Both the position numbers and the translations under genes were made by a program. A stretch of 64,000 bases of DNA from NCBI RefSeq assembly GCF_003663825.1, contig NZ_RCCC01000001.1, positions 3,666,501 through 3,730,500 on the forward strand. The letters run 5' to 3'. Origin of the DNA: Acidovorax sp. 106. Lineage in GTDB: Bacteria; Pseudomonadota; Gammaproteobacteria; Burkholderiales; Burkholderiaceae_C. The notes below the pieces were generated by a model. That model did not search any database and was not told the DNA's origin. It was given only the letters and a program-made list of their open reading frames with translations. Shown piece by piece: positions 47,432 to 55,702 of the stretch. How positions within the stretch are numbered: position 1 is the first letter of the stretch; the number at the start of each line of letters is the position of its first letter.

Positions 47432-47782
47432 CTATGGCCTGGCCCGAAGTCCCCCTTTTGCCCCCTGGCCGTGCCGATGCACTTTCACAATCGTGGCATC
47501 CACCATCGCATATTCCATGTCTGGCTGCTCGCTCACTGCATCGAACAGGTGTTGGAATACGTCGGCCTTGACCCAGTCTCTAAAGCGCTTGAACACCGTG
47601 TTCCACTTGCCGAACTCTGGAGGCAGGTCTCGCCAGGGGCTGCCTGTGCGGGCAATCCACAGCACTGCCTCAACGAAGCGGCGGTTGTCTGTGCCGCTGC
47701 GTCCAGGATCACTTGGCTTGCCAAGGCAGTGCGGCTCCATCTTGGCCCATTGCTCGTCTGTCAGTACCCATCGAATGCTCAT
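47432..47782 (-). CDS. IS5-family transposase, OrfA (N-terminal part)
   Basis: 116 residues: DUF4096-type N-terminus (VLTDEQWAKMEPHCLG...GRSGTDNRRFVEAVLWIARTG) and the first catalytic Asp in YAMVDATIVKVHRHG. The string GCAAAAGGGGGA near its end allows a -1 shift that yields GAKGGTSGQAIGHSRGG and continues into OrfB, as is usual in IS427 elements. Confidence 0.88.
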   Translation of the reverse strand: MSIRWVLTDEQWAKMEPHCLGKPSDPGRSGTDNRRFVEAVLWIARTGSPWRDLPPEFGKWNTVFKRFRDWVKADVFQHLFDAVSEQPDMEYAMVDATIVKVHRHGQGAKGGLRARP

Positions 47783-47856
47783 CTGCCTATTGCATCACAG
47801 CCCTTCGAGCCGTTGTGCTTGATTCTCAACAGGCCCTAGCGAAAGGCATCTTTTTT

Positions 47857-47904
47857 ACTCATATTTTGATAGCAGCTTGCGCTAGTTGAGTAAGTGCTAG
47901 AGGC
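47857..47904 (+). repeat. GCTATTAA/AAGCGC-type repeat, degenerate intergenic copy
   Basis: ATTTTGATAGCAGCTTGCGC then TAGTTGAGTAAGTGCTAGAGG: the right half is well conserved, the first hairpin partly lost. Confidence 0.65.
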
Positions 47905-47972
47905 CAATTTGGTTCGTGAATCGGCATGGGTCGATCTGGCCCGTTTCCGCTGAGTCTGTACAAGCGCCGGGC

Positions 47973-48001
47973 AAGGCTTCGACAGGCTCAGCCTGAACGG
48001 A
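47973..48001 (+). repeat. CTTCGACAGGCTCAG dispersed repeat, copy 2
   Basis: Contains GCTTCGACAGGCTCAGCCTG followed by AACGGA. Intergenic, before the aldolase 3' end. Confidence 0.8.
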
Positions 48002-48094
48002 TATTTCAAGTTCAACGAGGCCGAGTTCACCGAGCTATGTCGCTAAAGAGCTATTGGTTTACCAGCCAGCAACGCCCGGCCGCTCGCTCATGCA

Positions 48095-48901
48095 TCAATA
48101 GCCCGCGCTGGCCTTGGCCGGTGCCGCCGCCGCGCTGGCACCGGCAAACTGCCCCCGCAGCTTGCGCGCTGCGTTGGCAAACATCAGCACATCCACCCCC
48201 ACGGCCACAAAGGTGCAGCCCAAGTCCAGGTAGCGCTGGGCCAGAGCCGGGTCGGATGTGAGGGTACCGGCCGCCTTGCCGCTGGCGATGATGGTCTTCA
48301 TGGCGCCCTCGATGGCGGCCTGCACTTCGGGGTGGCTTGGGTTGCCTCGGTGGCCCATTGATGCGGCCAGGTCGGCCGGGCCGATGAACACGCCGTGCAC
48401 GCCATCCACCGCGCAAATGGCCTGCAGGTTGGCGAGGGCCGTCACGGTTTCGGCTTGCACCAGCAGGCAGACTTCGTCGTCGGCAATCGAGAGGTAGTCA
48501 GTGCGGCTGCTCCACATCGACGAGCGTCCCACGGCGCTGCCCACGCCGCGAATGCCTAGCGGCGGGTACTGCGTGGCGGCCACAATGCCGCGCGCTTGCT
48601 CTGCCGTGTCCACCATCGGTACCAGCAGCGTCTTGGCGCCAATGTCCAGCATTTGCTTGATGAGCGCGGTATTGCCTTCCACCAGCCGCACGATGGGGTG
48701 CGAGGGGTGCGATGCCACCGCCTGCAGCGCGCCCATGGTGCTGCGCAGGTCGTTGGGCGCGTGCTCGCCGTCAATCAGCAGCCAGTCGTAGCCTGTGGTG
48801 GCAGCGGCTTCGGCCAGGTAGGGGTCGGCCATCGACAGCCACAGGCCAATTTGCGGGCGGCGCTCGGCCAGGGCGGTTTTGAAGGAGTTGTGGGCGGGCA
48901 T
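48095..48901 (-). CDS. HpcH/HpaI-family aldolase
   Basis: 268 residues. Class II, divalent-metal-dependent pyruvate aldolase fold (WLSMADPYLAEAAATTGYDWLLIDGEHAPND; VQAETVTALANL; GVFIGPADLAASMG with the metal-binding Asp). Such enzymes split 2-keto-4-hydroxy acids to pyruvate and an aldehyde, e.g. 5-keto-4-deoxyglucarate (GarL) or 4-hydroxy-2-oxoheptanedioate (HpaI). With the UxaA/GarD dehydratase in the same cluster, a 2-keto-3-deoxy sugar acid is the likeliest substrate. A C-terminal Ala-rich tail is present. Confidence 0.88.
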   Translation of the reverse strand: MPAHNSFKTALAERRPQIGLWLSMADPYLAEAAATTGYDWLLIDGEHAPNDLRSTMGALQAVASHPSHPIVRLVEGNTALIKQMLDIGAKTLLVPMVDTAEQARGIVAATQYPPLGIRGVGSAVGRSSMWSSRTDYLSIADDEVCLLVQAETVTALANLQAICAVDGVHGVFIGPADLAASMGHRGNPSHPEVQAAIEGAMKTIIASGKAAGTLTSDPALAQRYLDLGCTFVAVGVDVLMFANAARKLRGQFAGASAAAAPAKASAGY

Positions 48902-48955
48902 GGTGCTAAGGGTGTTGAAAGAGTTTCAGGGGGATGGCGGTCAGTGGTTCCCCTG

Positions 48956-49020
48956 CGTTCAGCGCTTGTCGAGGTGCCTGGCCATCGTGCCCAGGCTTCG
49001 ACAGGCTCAGCCCGAACGGG
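48956..49020. repeat. CTTCGACAGGCTCAG dispersed repeat, copy 3 with inverted partner
   Basis: GTTCAGCGCTTGTCGAG (48959 region) is followed by GCTTCGACAGGCTCAGCCCG (48995 on) and AACGGG, giving an imperfect inverted pair between two cluster genes. Confidence 0.7.
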
Positions 49021-49037
49021 TGCTGTGGCGATGCTGG

Positions 49038-49997
49038 TTATGCCACCCGGTGCTGAGCGGGAGCGCCTGGGCCGGTGAGGTGGTCCACGATGTTTTGGGC
49101 GGTGATGGTGGACACGCGCAACGATGCCCCTTGGGTTACGCCGGCCACATGCGGCGTTAGCAAGGCGTTGGGCAATTGGGCCAGCGGGTGGCCAGCGGGC
49201 AGGGGCTCGGTATCAAACGTGTCCAGCCCCGCGCCTTCGAGGTGGCCGCTGCGCAGGGCCTCCACCAGGGCCGCTTCGTCCACCACCGGGCCACGGGCGG
49301 TGTTGATGAGGATGCTGCCCTTGGGCAGCAATGCAAGCTCTGCAGCGCCTATCAGGCCGCGGGTGCGTTCGGTCAGCGGGCAGTGCAGGCTCAGGATGTT
49401 CACCTGGGGCAGCAGTTGGTGCAGGTCGGGCTCGGTCGCAAAGCCGTCGGCCTGGCCCTGCGGGCGCAGCACCAGCACGCGTGCGCCCAGCGCGGCGGCC
49501 AGTTGCGCCGTGCCCTTGCCAATGGCGCCATAGCCAATGATGCCCACGGTGGCATCGCGAAAATCGCGCCCCTGCCAGGTGCTGGGGGCCCACTGGCCCG
49601 CGCGTACCATGCGGTCCAGCAGTGGCAGCTGGCGCGTCAGGGCCAGCATCAGCGCCACCGCATGCTCGGCCACGGCGCGGGCGTTGGCACCGGGGGCCAC
49701 GGCCACGGCCACGCCGCGTGCGCGGGCGGCGTCCAGGTCAATGCCGTCCACCCCGGCGCCGTTCTTGGCCACCAGGCGCAGGGCAGGGGCTGCCTGCAGC
49801 ACCCGCTCGCTCACGGGCTTGATGCCGCGCACCAACAGCACCTGGGCGCCGGTCTGCTGCAGTTGGGCGATCAGGTGTTCTTCGGTGATGGGTTCGGCCA
49901 TGAAGTGGATCTGGCCGCCTGCGGCGTGCACCAGCGCTTGGGCTTCAGGCGCCCAGTGCGCGGCGGTAACGAGGACGTGAAAGGGGGCTTGGCTCAT
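49038..49997 (-). CDS. D-2-hydroxyacid dehydrogenase
   Basis: 319 residues, NAD(P)-dependent. Rossmann motif GYGAIGKGTA near 158; catalytic Arg in NTARGPVVDE, Glu in DTFDTEPLP and His in LTPHVAGVT are all present. Members reduce glyoxylate, hydroxypyruvate or related 2-keto acids. In this cluster it could reduce the product of the aldolase step or oxidise an incoming hydroxy acid; which is not clear from sequence. Confidence 0.9.
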   Translation of the reverse strand: MSQAPFHVLVTAAHWAPEAQALVHAAGGQIHFMAEPITEEHLIAQLQQTGAQVLLVRGIKPVSERVLQAAPALRLVAKNGAGVDGIDLDAARARGVAVAVAPGANARAVAEHAVALMLALTRQLPLLDRMVRAGQWAPSTWQGRDFRDATVGIIGYGAIGKGTAQLAAALGARVLVLRPQGQADGFATEPDLHQLLPQVNILSLHCPLTERTRGLIGAAELALLPKGSILINTARGPVVDEAALVEALRSGHLEGAGLDTFDTEPLPAGHPLAQLPNALLTPHVAGVTQGASLRVSTITAQNIVDHLTGPGAPAQHRVA

Positions 49998-50064
49998 GTG
50001 GTCTGGGAGTTCCGTTGAAGCGATCGATGCGGTCTCTTTGATCTTGAAAGTGCTGCTCGGGCTA

Positions 50065-50135
50065 AGCCCTTCGACAGGCTCAGGACAGGCTTGTCGAAGC
50101 CTTGCATGGCGCCTCTACAAGCTCAGCGTGAACGG
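50065..50135. repeat. CTTCGACAGGCTCAG dispersed repeat, copy 4 (compound)
   Basis: CCCTTCGACAGGCTCAGGAC, then AGGCTTGTCGAAGCC, then AAGCTCAGCGTGAACGG: two oppositely oriented halves with a direct remnant, able to form a hairpin. Confidence 0.75.
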
Positions 50136-50174
50136 CTCAAGTGAGTTCACGCCAAAGCAACTAAAGCAACAGTT

Positions 50175-51341
50175 TCACGGTTGTTGCGTGACCCAGTCGG
50201 GCTGCAGGCGCACATGGCGAATGTGCTGGCGGAACACGGTGTACGCCAGGTGCAGCGTGCCATCGGCCTCTTGCCGCAGGGAGGGATAGGAGTATTCGCG
50301 ATTGCGGCCGTGCTCGGAATCGTTGCTCAGGCACCAGCCGTCGCCCACTTCCAGGGCGCGCTGCCACGGCCAGGTCAGGCCGTCGTCGGCAGATAGGGCC
50401 AGCGTCATGGGGGCGCGGGGTGCACCCCAGAAGGCCTTGCGCGCTGCAGGTGCGGTAGCGGTTGCTCCAGCGGCGCCGCCGACGGTGTCCTCCAGCTCGT
50501 CGTACAGCGACTCGCGCCGCTCGGTGGCATCGGCCGCGCTGCTGGCGTTGAAGACCATGGCCAGGCGGCCATCGGCCAAGCGCAGAGCCTGCACCGACGA
50601 GTTGTTGTTGGGCAAAGCGGTGGGCTGGGGCGGTTGCCAGGTCAGCCCACCGTCATCGCTTTGGGTGCGGTAGATGTGGTCGGCCCAGCGGCTGCGAAAG
50701 AACGCCAGCAGGCTTTGGCCGTTGGCCGCAGGCACGATGCTCATGTGCACACAGCCCAGGCTGCCGGGCACGCTGATGCGCTGCCAGGTGCGGCCCTGGT
50801 CGGTGGAGCGCAGCACGCCGCTGTCGTCGTGGCTGCCGTCCCAGGGCTGGCCTGCTTCAGCGCGGCAATAAAACACGGGCAGCAGCCAGCTGCCATCGTG
50901 GTGCACATGGATGGGCTGGCGCACAAAGGTGCCTGCGGGGGCGTCGGCCAGGGTCTCGGTGGGCGACCAGGTCTGGCCGTTGTCGGCAGAGCGGCGCACG
51001 CGCACCACGGCGGTGTTCTGGTGGCCCGACTGCTGGGCCGTGTGCAGCAGCCACAGCGTGCCGTCGGGGGCCGGGAAGAGGATGGGGTTTTGCTCAGACC
51101 GCTCTGTGTCATGCGACAGCTGCACGGGCGCGGACCACTGCTGGGCCCCTGGTGCCAGGCGGGACATGAAGACCGAGATATCCGAGCGGCCCTCCATCGA
51201 GCCGCCGAACCACACGCAGGCCAGCGCGCCGTCGCTCAGCACCATCAGGTTGGCGGCGTGGGCTTGAATGCGGGGCGAGGGCAGGTCGGCCACTTCGCGG
51301 GCGGGGTCATCAGGGTGCTGTTGCAGCAGGCCGTCGGGCAT
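50175..51341 (-). CDS. Sialidase-fold (BNR_2, PF13088-like) protein without signal peptide
   Basis: 388 residues, six-bladed propeller type. Asp-boxes SADNGQTW, STDQGRTW, SDDGGLTW and SADDGLTW are visible. The N-terminal part SPRIQAHAANLMVLSDGALACVWFGG and GRSDISVFMSR follows the family annotated as exo-alpha-sialidases, with SPR in place of the FRIP arginine motif. No signal peptide, so it acts in the cytoplasm. Its place in a sugar-acid cluster suggests a glycosidic substrate other than host sialic acid. Confidence 0.8.
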   Translation of the reverse strand: MPDGLLQQHPDDPAREVADLPSPRIQAHAANLMVLSDGALACVWFGGSMEGRSDISVFMSRLAPGAQQWSAPVQLSHDTERSEQNPILFPAPDGTLWLLHTAQQSGHQNTAVVRVRRSADNGQTWSPTETLADAPAGTFVRQPIHVHHDGSWLLPVFYCRAEAGQPWDGSHDDSGVLRSTDQGRTWQRISVPGSLGCVHMSIVPAANGQSLLAFFRSRWADHIYRTQSDDGGLTWQPPQPTALPNNNSSVQALRLADGRLAMVFNASSAADATERRESLYDELEDTVGGAAGATATAPAARKAFWGAPRAPMTLALSADDGLTWPWQRALEVGDGWCLSNDSEHGRNREYSYPSLRQEADGTLHLAYTVFRQHIRHVRLQPDWVTQQP

Positions 51342-51430
51342 GGGGGTCTCTCCAAAAGGTGGTCAGGGGGGCGCTTGCGTTGCAGCAGGCCAGGCCCTCC
51401 TGGCGCCGCAGCGCCGGGAGGGTGCGGTCG

Positions 51431-52435
51431 TCAATCGGCCTTGATCTTGGCGGTCTTGATCAGGTTGCCCACGCGCTGGTATTCGGCGGGCAAGAAGGCG
51501 CGCAGCTCGGCCGCGTTGCCGCTGCCCACCGACACGCCCAGGTCGTTCAGCTTGCTGGCCACTTCGGGCAGCTTGAGTGTCTTGGCCAGCGCGGCAGAGA
51601 GCTTTGCGCTCACGTCGGCCGGGGTCTTGGCCGGGGCAAACAGTGCGTACCAGGCCGAGAACTCAAACTGCGGGTAGCCCAGCTCAGCCAGGGTAGGCAC
51701 ATCGGGCAGGTCGGGCAGGCGCTTGGCACTGCCTACGGCCAGCGCACGCACCTTGCCGCCACGCAGCAGGGGCATGGAGTTGGTGGCGGTGTCGAAGATC
51801 ACCGGCACCCGGCCGCCAATCAAATCGATGATGTGGGCGTTGCCGCCCTTGTAGGGGATATGGGTCATGTTGACCTTGGCGATCGACAGGAACAGCTCGC
51901 CCGCCAAGTGCAGCGGAGAGCCATTGCCCGACGATCCGTACATGATGGCCTGCGGATCTTTGCGAGCAGCATCCACCACGTCTTTGAGCGTTTTGTAGGG
52001 CGAGTCGGTGGCCGTGATGACGATGATGGGCGCGCTGCCGATCATGCCGATGGGCTCGAAGTCTTTGAGCGGGTCGTAGTCGGCCTTGAGCAAGTTGGGG
52101 CTGGCCGCATGGGTGGCCAGGCCGCCCACCAGCAGGGTGTAGCCGTCGGCCGGGGCGCGCGCCACAATGCCGGCGCCCAGCAGGGCCCCTGCGCCGGGCT
52201 TGTTGTCCACCACGGTCGCAGTGCCCAGGGCATCGCCCATCTTCTGCCCGATCAGGCGGCCCAGCATGTCGTTGGCACCCCCGGCAGGGTAGGGCACCAC
52301 CATGGTGATGGGCTTGCTCGGGAAGGCCGCTGGCTGTGCGTGCGCCAGGGGCATAGCGCCCGCCAGTGCCATGCCCGCCAGGGCGGCCAGCAGGGGTCTG
52401 CGGGTGATGTGTTGGGCGTGTTGTTGAATGCTCAT
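51431..52435 (-). CDS. Bug/TctC-family periplasmic binding protein
   Basis: 334 residues. Twin-Arg-containing signal region (ITRRPLLAALAGMALAGAMPLAHA), then the Bug fold: FPSKPITMVVPYPAGGANDMLGR, DNKPGAGALLGAG, HIPYKGGNAHIIDLIGGRV and LPDLPDVPTLAELGYPQFE. Bug proteins bind carboxylates for tripartite tricarboxylate transporters; membrane subunits TctA/TctB are not nearby, which is common for the family in Burkholderiales. One of two such genes in the cluster. Confidence 0.92.
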   Translation of the reverse strand: MSIQQHAQHITRRPLLAALAGMALAGAMPLAHAQPAAFPSKPITMVVPYPAGGANDMLGRLIGQKMGDALGTATVVDNKPGAGALLGAGIVARAPADGYTLLVGGLATHAASPNLLKADYDPLKDFEPIGMIGSAPIIVITATDSPYKTLKDVVDAARKDPQAIMYGSSGNGSPLHLAGELFLSIAKVNMTHIPYKGGNAHIIDLIGGRVPVIFDTATNSMPLLRGGKVRALAVGSAKRLPDLPDVPTLAELGYPQFEFSAWYALFAPAKTPADVSAKLSAALAKTLKLPEVASKLNDLGVSVGSGNAAELRAFLPAEYQRVGNLIKTAKIKAD

Positions 52436-52529
52436 GGTTTTGTCTCCTGTGGTTGTGAATGGTTCTAGTGACCTTTTTGCCGTCTGCCCTGTGGGCTGTC
52501 GGACGGATTGTTTTGGGGGCTGTGGCGTC

Positions 52530-54029
52530 TCAGTCCAGCAACCCCTGACAGACATACTTGGTGTGCAGGTAGTCCTCCAGCCCATGGGTCGATCCCTCGC
52601 GGCCATAGCCCGACTCCTTCACGCCGCCAAACGGCGCCGCCTCTGCCGCAATCGCTCCTTCGTTGATACCGACGATGCCGGTTTCCAGGGCTTCGGCCAC
52701 CCGCCAGATGCGCTTGATGCTCTGGCTGTAGAAGTACCCCGCCAGCCCAAACGGTGTGTCGTTGGCCTGGGCCACTACCTCGGCCTCGTCGTCAAACACG
52801 GTCAGCGGCGCCACTGGCCCAAAGGTTTCTTCGCACGCACAGGCCATGCTGGCGTCTGCTCCGCTGAGCACGGTGGGTGCGTAGTAGTTGGGCCCCAGGT
52901 GGGCCAGGCGCTGCCCACCGGTGAGCACCCGGGCGCCCTTGGCCACAGCGTCGTTGACGTGCCGCTCAATCTTCTCTACCGCCCGGTCATTGATCATGGG
53001 GCCAATCTGCGAGGCCGGGTCACTGGCCGGGCCTACCTTGAGGGCAGCCACCTTGGCCGAGAGCTTGGCGGCAAAGGTGTCAAACACGCTGCGGTGCACA
53101 AACACCCGGTTGGGGCACACACAGGTCTGGCCACCGTTTCTGAACTTGGCCGCCATCAGGCCATCCACTGCTGCGTCCAGGTCGGCATCGTCAAACACGA
53201 TAAAGGGTGCATTACCGCCCAGCTCCAAAGACAGCTTCTTAAGCGTGTCGGCACTGCGCCGCGCCAAATGCTTGCCAACGGGGGTAGAGCCGGTAAACGT
53301 GATCTTGCGCACGCGGCTGTCGTCCAGCCACACATCCACCACCGCAGGGGTGTTCTGGCGTGAGGCAGTGACGATGTTGAGCACCCCTGCAGGCACCCCC
53401 GCCTCATGCGCCAGCAGCACCAAAGCCAGTGACGTCAGCGGCGTGTCCTCCGCAGGCTTGCACACCACGGTGCACCCTGCCGCCAGGGCAGGGGCAATCT
53501 TGCGGGCAATCATGGCGGCGGGGAAGTTCCAGGGCGTGATGGCAGCCACCACACCCACGGGCTCCTTCAGGGCAAACATGCGGCGGCCTGGAACGGGGGC
53601 AGGAATGACTTCGCCATTCATGCGCGTGGCTTCTTCACCAAACCACTCGATGTAGCTGGCGGCATAGGCCACTTCGCCCTTACCTTCGGCCAGGGGCTTG
53701 CCTTGCTCCATGGAGATCAAGGCGCCCAGATCATCCTGGTGGGCCAGTACTAGGTCGTTCCAGCGCTTGATGATGGCTGCGCGCTGCTTGGCGGGGACTT
53801 TGCGCCAGGTGGGAAAAGCCAAATGGGCGGCCTCCAGGGCTGCGAGGGCTTCGGCAGCACCCGAGTCAGGGACCGAGATGATGACGGCGCCGGTGGCGGG
53901 GTTGGTGACATCCAGGCGGGGGCCATCGAAGGCAGTCCACTGGCCGGCGATGAAGTTGGCGCTGCGGATGAGGTCGGGGCGGGTCAGGGGCAAGGACAGA
54001 GACAGGGAAGGAGAAAGCGGAGTAGACAT
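52530..54029 (-). CDS. Aldehyde dehydrogenase, succinate/2-oxoglutarate-semialdehyde type
   Basis: 499 residues, NAD(P)-dependent. Motifs: ITPWNFPAAMIARKIAPALAAGC, FTGSTPVGKHLA, catalytic Glu in LELGGNAPF and catalytic C303 in GGQTCVCPN. GabD-like overall. In a sugar-acid pathway it could oxidise 2-oxoglutarate semialdehyde or tartronate/succinate semialdehyde; the context does not decide. A Ser/Leu-rich N-terminal stretch of about 20 residues precedes the core. Confidence 0.92.
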   Translation of the reverse strand: MSTPLSPSLSLSLPLTRPDLIRSANFIAGQWTAFDGPRLDVTNPATGAVIISVPDSGAAEALAALEAAHLAFPTWRKVPAKQRAAIIKRWNDLVLAHQDDLGALISMEQGKPLAEGKGEVAYAASYIEWFGEEATRMNGEVIPAPVPGRRMFALKEPVGVVAAITPWNFPAAMIARKIAPALAAGCTVVCKPAEDTPLTSLALVLLAHEAGVPAGVLNIVTASRQNTPAVVDVWLDDSRVRKITFTGSTPVGKHLARRSADTLKKLSLELGGNAPFIVFDDADLDAAVDGLMAAKFRNGGQTCVCPNRVFVHRSVFDTFAAKLSAKVAALKVGPASDPASQIGPMINDRAVEKIERHVNDAVAKGARVLTGGQRLAHLGPNYYAPTVLSGADASMACACEETFGPVAPLTVFDDEAEVVAQANDTPFGLAGYFYSQSIKRIWRVAEALETGIVGINEGAIAAEAAPFGGVKESGYGREGSTHGLEDYLHTKYVCQGLLD

Positions 54030-54050
54030 GGGTTTGAATGAAATGGGGAT

Positions 54051-54098
54051 CTGGCGCTTATCCAATAAGCGCTGGCAGCTATTGTTTTGATAGTGGAT
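54051..54098 (-). repeat. GCTATTAA/AAGCGC-type repeat, inverted intergenic copy
   Basis: GCGCTTATCCAATAAGCGCT followed by GGCAGCTATTGTTTTGATAG: both hairpins present, orientation opposite to the copy at 195. Fills the 80-bp gap between the dehydrogenase and dehydratase genes. Confidence 0.85.
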
Positions 54099-54109
54099 GG
54101 TTGTTAGAG

Positions 54110-55645
54110 TCAACTCACAATCCCCATGTGCCACGGCACAAACTCATGGTCGCCCAGGCCCAGCAGTTCGCTCTTGGTTTCCTCACCGCTGGCATGGCGC
54201 AGGATCTGGTCAAAAATGCGCTGGCCTAGCTCGGCCACGGTGCATTCGCCGTCAATCACCACGCCGCAGTTGATGTCCATGTCTTCTTCCAGCCGGGTGA
54301 ACATGGGCGTGTTGCTGGCCAGCTTGATGGTGGGCGCAGGCTTGCTGCCAAACATGGAGCCACGGCCGGTGGTAAAGCAGATGAGCTGCGCACCGCTGGC
54401 GATCTGGCCGGTGGAGGCGACAGGGTCGTAGCCGGGAGAGTCCATGAACACAAAGCCGTTTTCAGTGATGGGCTCGGCGTATTCGTACACCGCGCGCAGC
54501 GGGGTGGTGCCGCCCTTCATCGCGCTGCCCAGCGATTTTTCAAAGATGTTCGCCAGGCCACCGGCCTGGTTGCCGTGGCCCACCACGCCGTTGAACTGCG
54601 CGTTTTGGCCTGCGGTGTACTTCTCCCACCAGGCCAGGCGGTCCAGCAGCTTCTGGCCCACTTCGGGGCTGATGGCGCGGCGGGTGAGCATGAACTCCAC
54701 GCCGTGGATTTCGGGCGTCTCGCTCAGGATGGCGGTGCCGCCGTGGCGCACCAGGATGTCCATGGCCGCGCCCAGGCCGGGGTTGGCAGTGATGCCCGAG
54801 AAGCCATCCGAACCACCGCACTCCAGCCCAATCTTGAGGTGGCTGGCGCTCACGGTGGTGCGCCGCGCTTCGTTGGCGATGGGCAGCATTTCTTCAATGG
54901 CGCGGATGCCTGCCTCAATCGTCACGCGGGTGCCACCCACGTCCTGCATCACCATGGTGCGCATGAGCTTGCCTTCTTTCAGACCCTGCGAATCGACCAG
55001 CGAATCCACCTGATTGCGCTCACACCCCAGGCCCACTATGAGCACGCCCGCCAGGTTGGGGTGGCGTGCGTAGCCAGCCAACGTGCGGCGCAGCACATCA
55101 AAATGCTCGCTGGGCGAGGACATGCCGCAGCCGCTGGTCTGGGCAAAGGCGGCCACGCCATCCACGTTGGGGTAGGCGGCCAGCCGCTCGGGTGTGAAGT
55201 GCGCGGCAATGCGCTTGATGACGGTGGCCGAGCAGTTCACCGACGACAGGATGCCGATGAAGTTGCGCGTGCCCACGCCGCCGCCCGGCCGCACAAAGCC
55301 CTGGAAGGTGGCGCGTTCGGCCTCGGGCACATACTGAACGGGCTGTACATCAGCGCCAAAGGCCGGGTCGCGGTAGTAGTCCACCAGTTGCAGGTTGTGG
55401 CTGTGCACGTAGTCACCGGGCTCCAGGTCGCGCGTAGCCACGCCGATCACCGTGTCGTATTTTTTGACCTGCTCGCCCGCAGCAATGCGGCGCGCGGCAA
55501 TCTTGTGTCCAGCGGGCACCTGGGCGCGCGTGCGCAGGCCCAGCTCTGGAATGTCCTGGCCCAGGGCCAAGGCGGTTTTGGCCACCAGCACGTTGTCGTT
55601 GGGGTGCAGGTGCAGCAGCACGGGGCTGGCAGAGGGCATGGTCAT
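54110..55645 (-). CDS. UxaA/GarD-family sugar-acid dehydratase (altronate/galactarate type)
   Basis: 511 residues: N-terminal SAF domain (about 10-95; NDNVLVAKTALALGQDI, KYDTVIGVATRDLEPGDYV) fused to the UxaA/GarD catalytic part (GFVRPGGGVGTRNFIGILSSVNCSA, VIGLGCE-like IVGLGCERNQ, LECGGSDGFSGITANPGLG, CFTTGRGSMFGSKPAPTIKLA, DMDINCGVVIDGE). These iron-dependent enzymes remove water from aldonic or aldaric acids to give 2-keto-3-deoxy acids. Altronate versus galactarate cannot be separated by eye. Key first step of the cluster. Confidence 0.9.
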   Translation of the reverse strand: MTMPSASPVLLHLHPNDNVLVAKTALALGQDIPELGLRTRAQVPAGHKIAARRIAAGEQVKKYDTVIGVATRDLEPGDYVHSHNLQLVDYYRDPAFGADVQPVQYVPEAERATFQGFVRPGGGVGTRNFIGILSSVNCSATVIKRIAAHFTPERLAAYPNVDGVAAFAQTSGCGMSSPSEHFDVLRRTLAGYARHPNLAGVLIVGLGCERNQVDSLVDSQGLKEGKLMRTMVMQDVGGTRVTIEAGIRAIEEMLPIANEARRTTVSASHLKIGLECGGSDGFSGITANPGLGAAMDILVRHGGTAILSETPEIHGVEFMLTRRAISPEVGQKLLDRLAWWEKYTAGQNAQFNGVVGHGNQAGGLANIFEKSLGSAMKGGTTPLRAVYEYAEPITENGFVFMDSPGYDPVASTGQIASGAQLICFTTGRGSMFGSKPAPTIKLASNTPMFTRLEEDMDINCGVVIDGECTVAELGQRIFDQILRHASGEETKSELLGLGDHEFVPWHMGIVS

Positions 55646-55702
55646 CGGGAGGGGCTCTTTTCAGGCGGGGTCGTGGGCGTGGCGGGCGTTGTCAGCGCTT
55701 CA

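Larger units (their letters stand above)
47015..47835 (-). mobile_element. IS5-family element (IS427 group), intact
   Basis: 821 bp. Terminal inverted repeats GGCGTGTTGAGAATC at the left and its near-complement GATTCTCAACAGGCC at the right; flanking direct repeat CTAG at 47011-47014 and 47836-47839, the expected target duplication. Encodes a two-frame DDE transposase. Confidence 0.92.

Noticed and set aside
43271..48094. CRISPR array or phage-defence cassette in the accessory region
   Set aside because: The 20-bp units at 46928 are contiguous copies without spacers, and no cas, restriction or other known defence gene is present.
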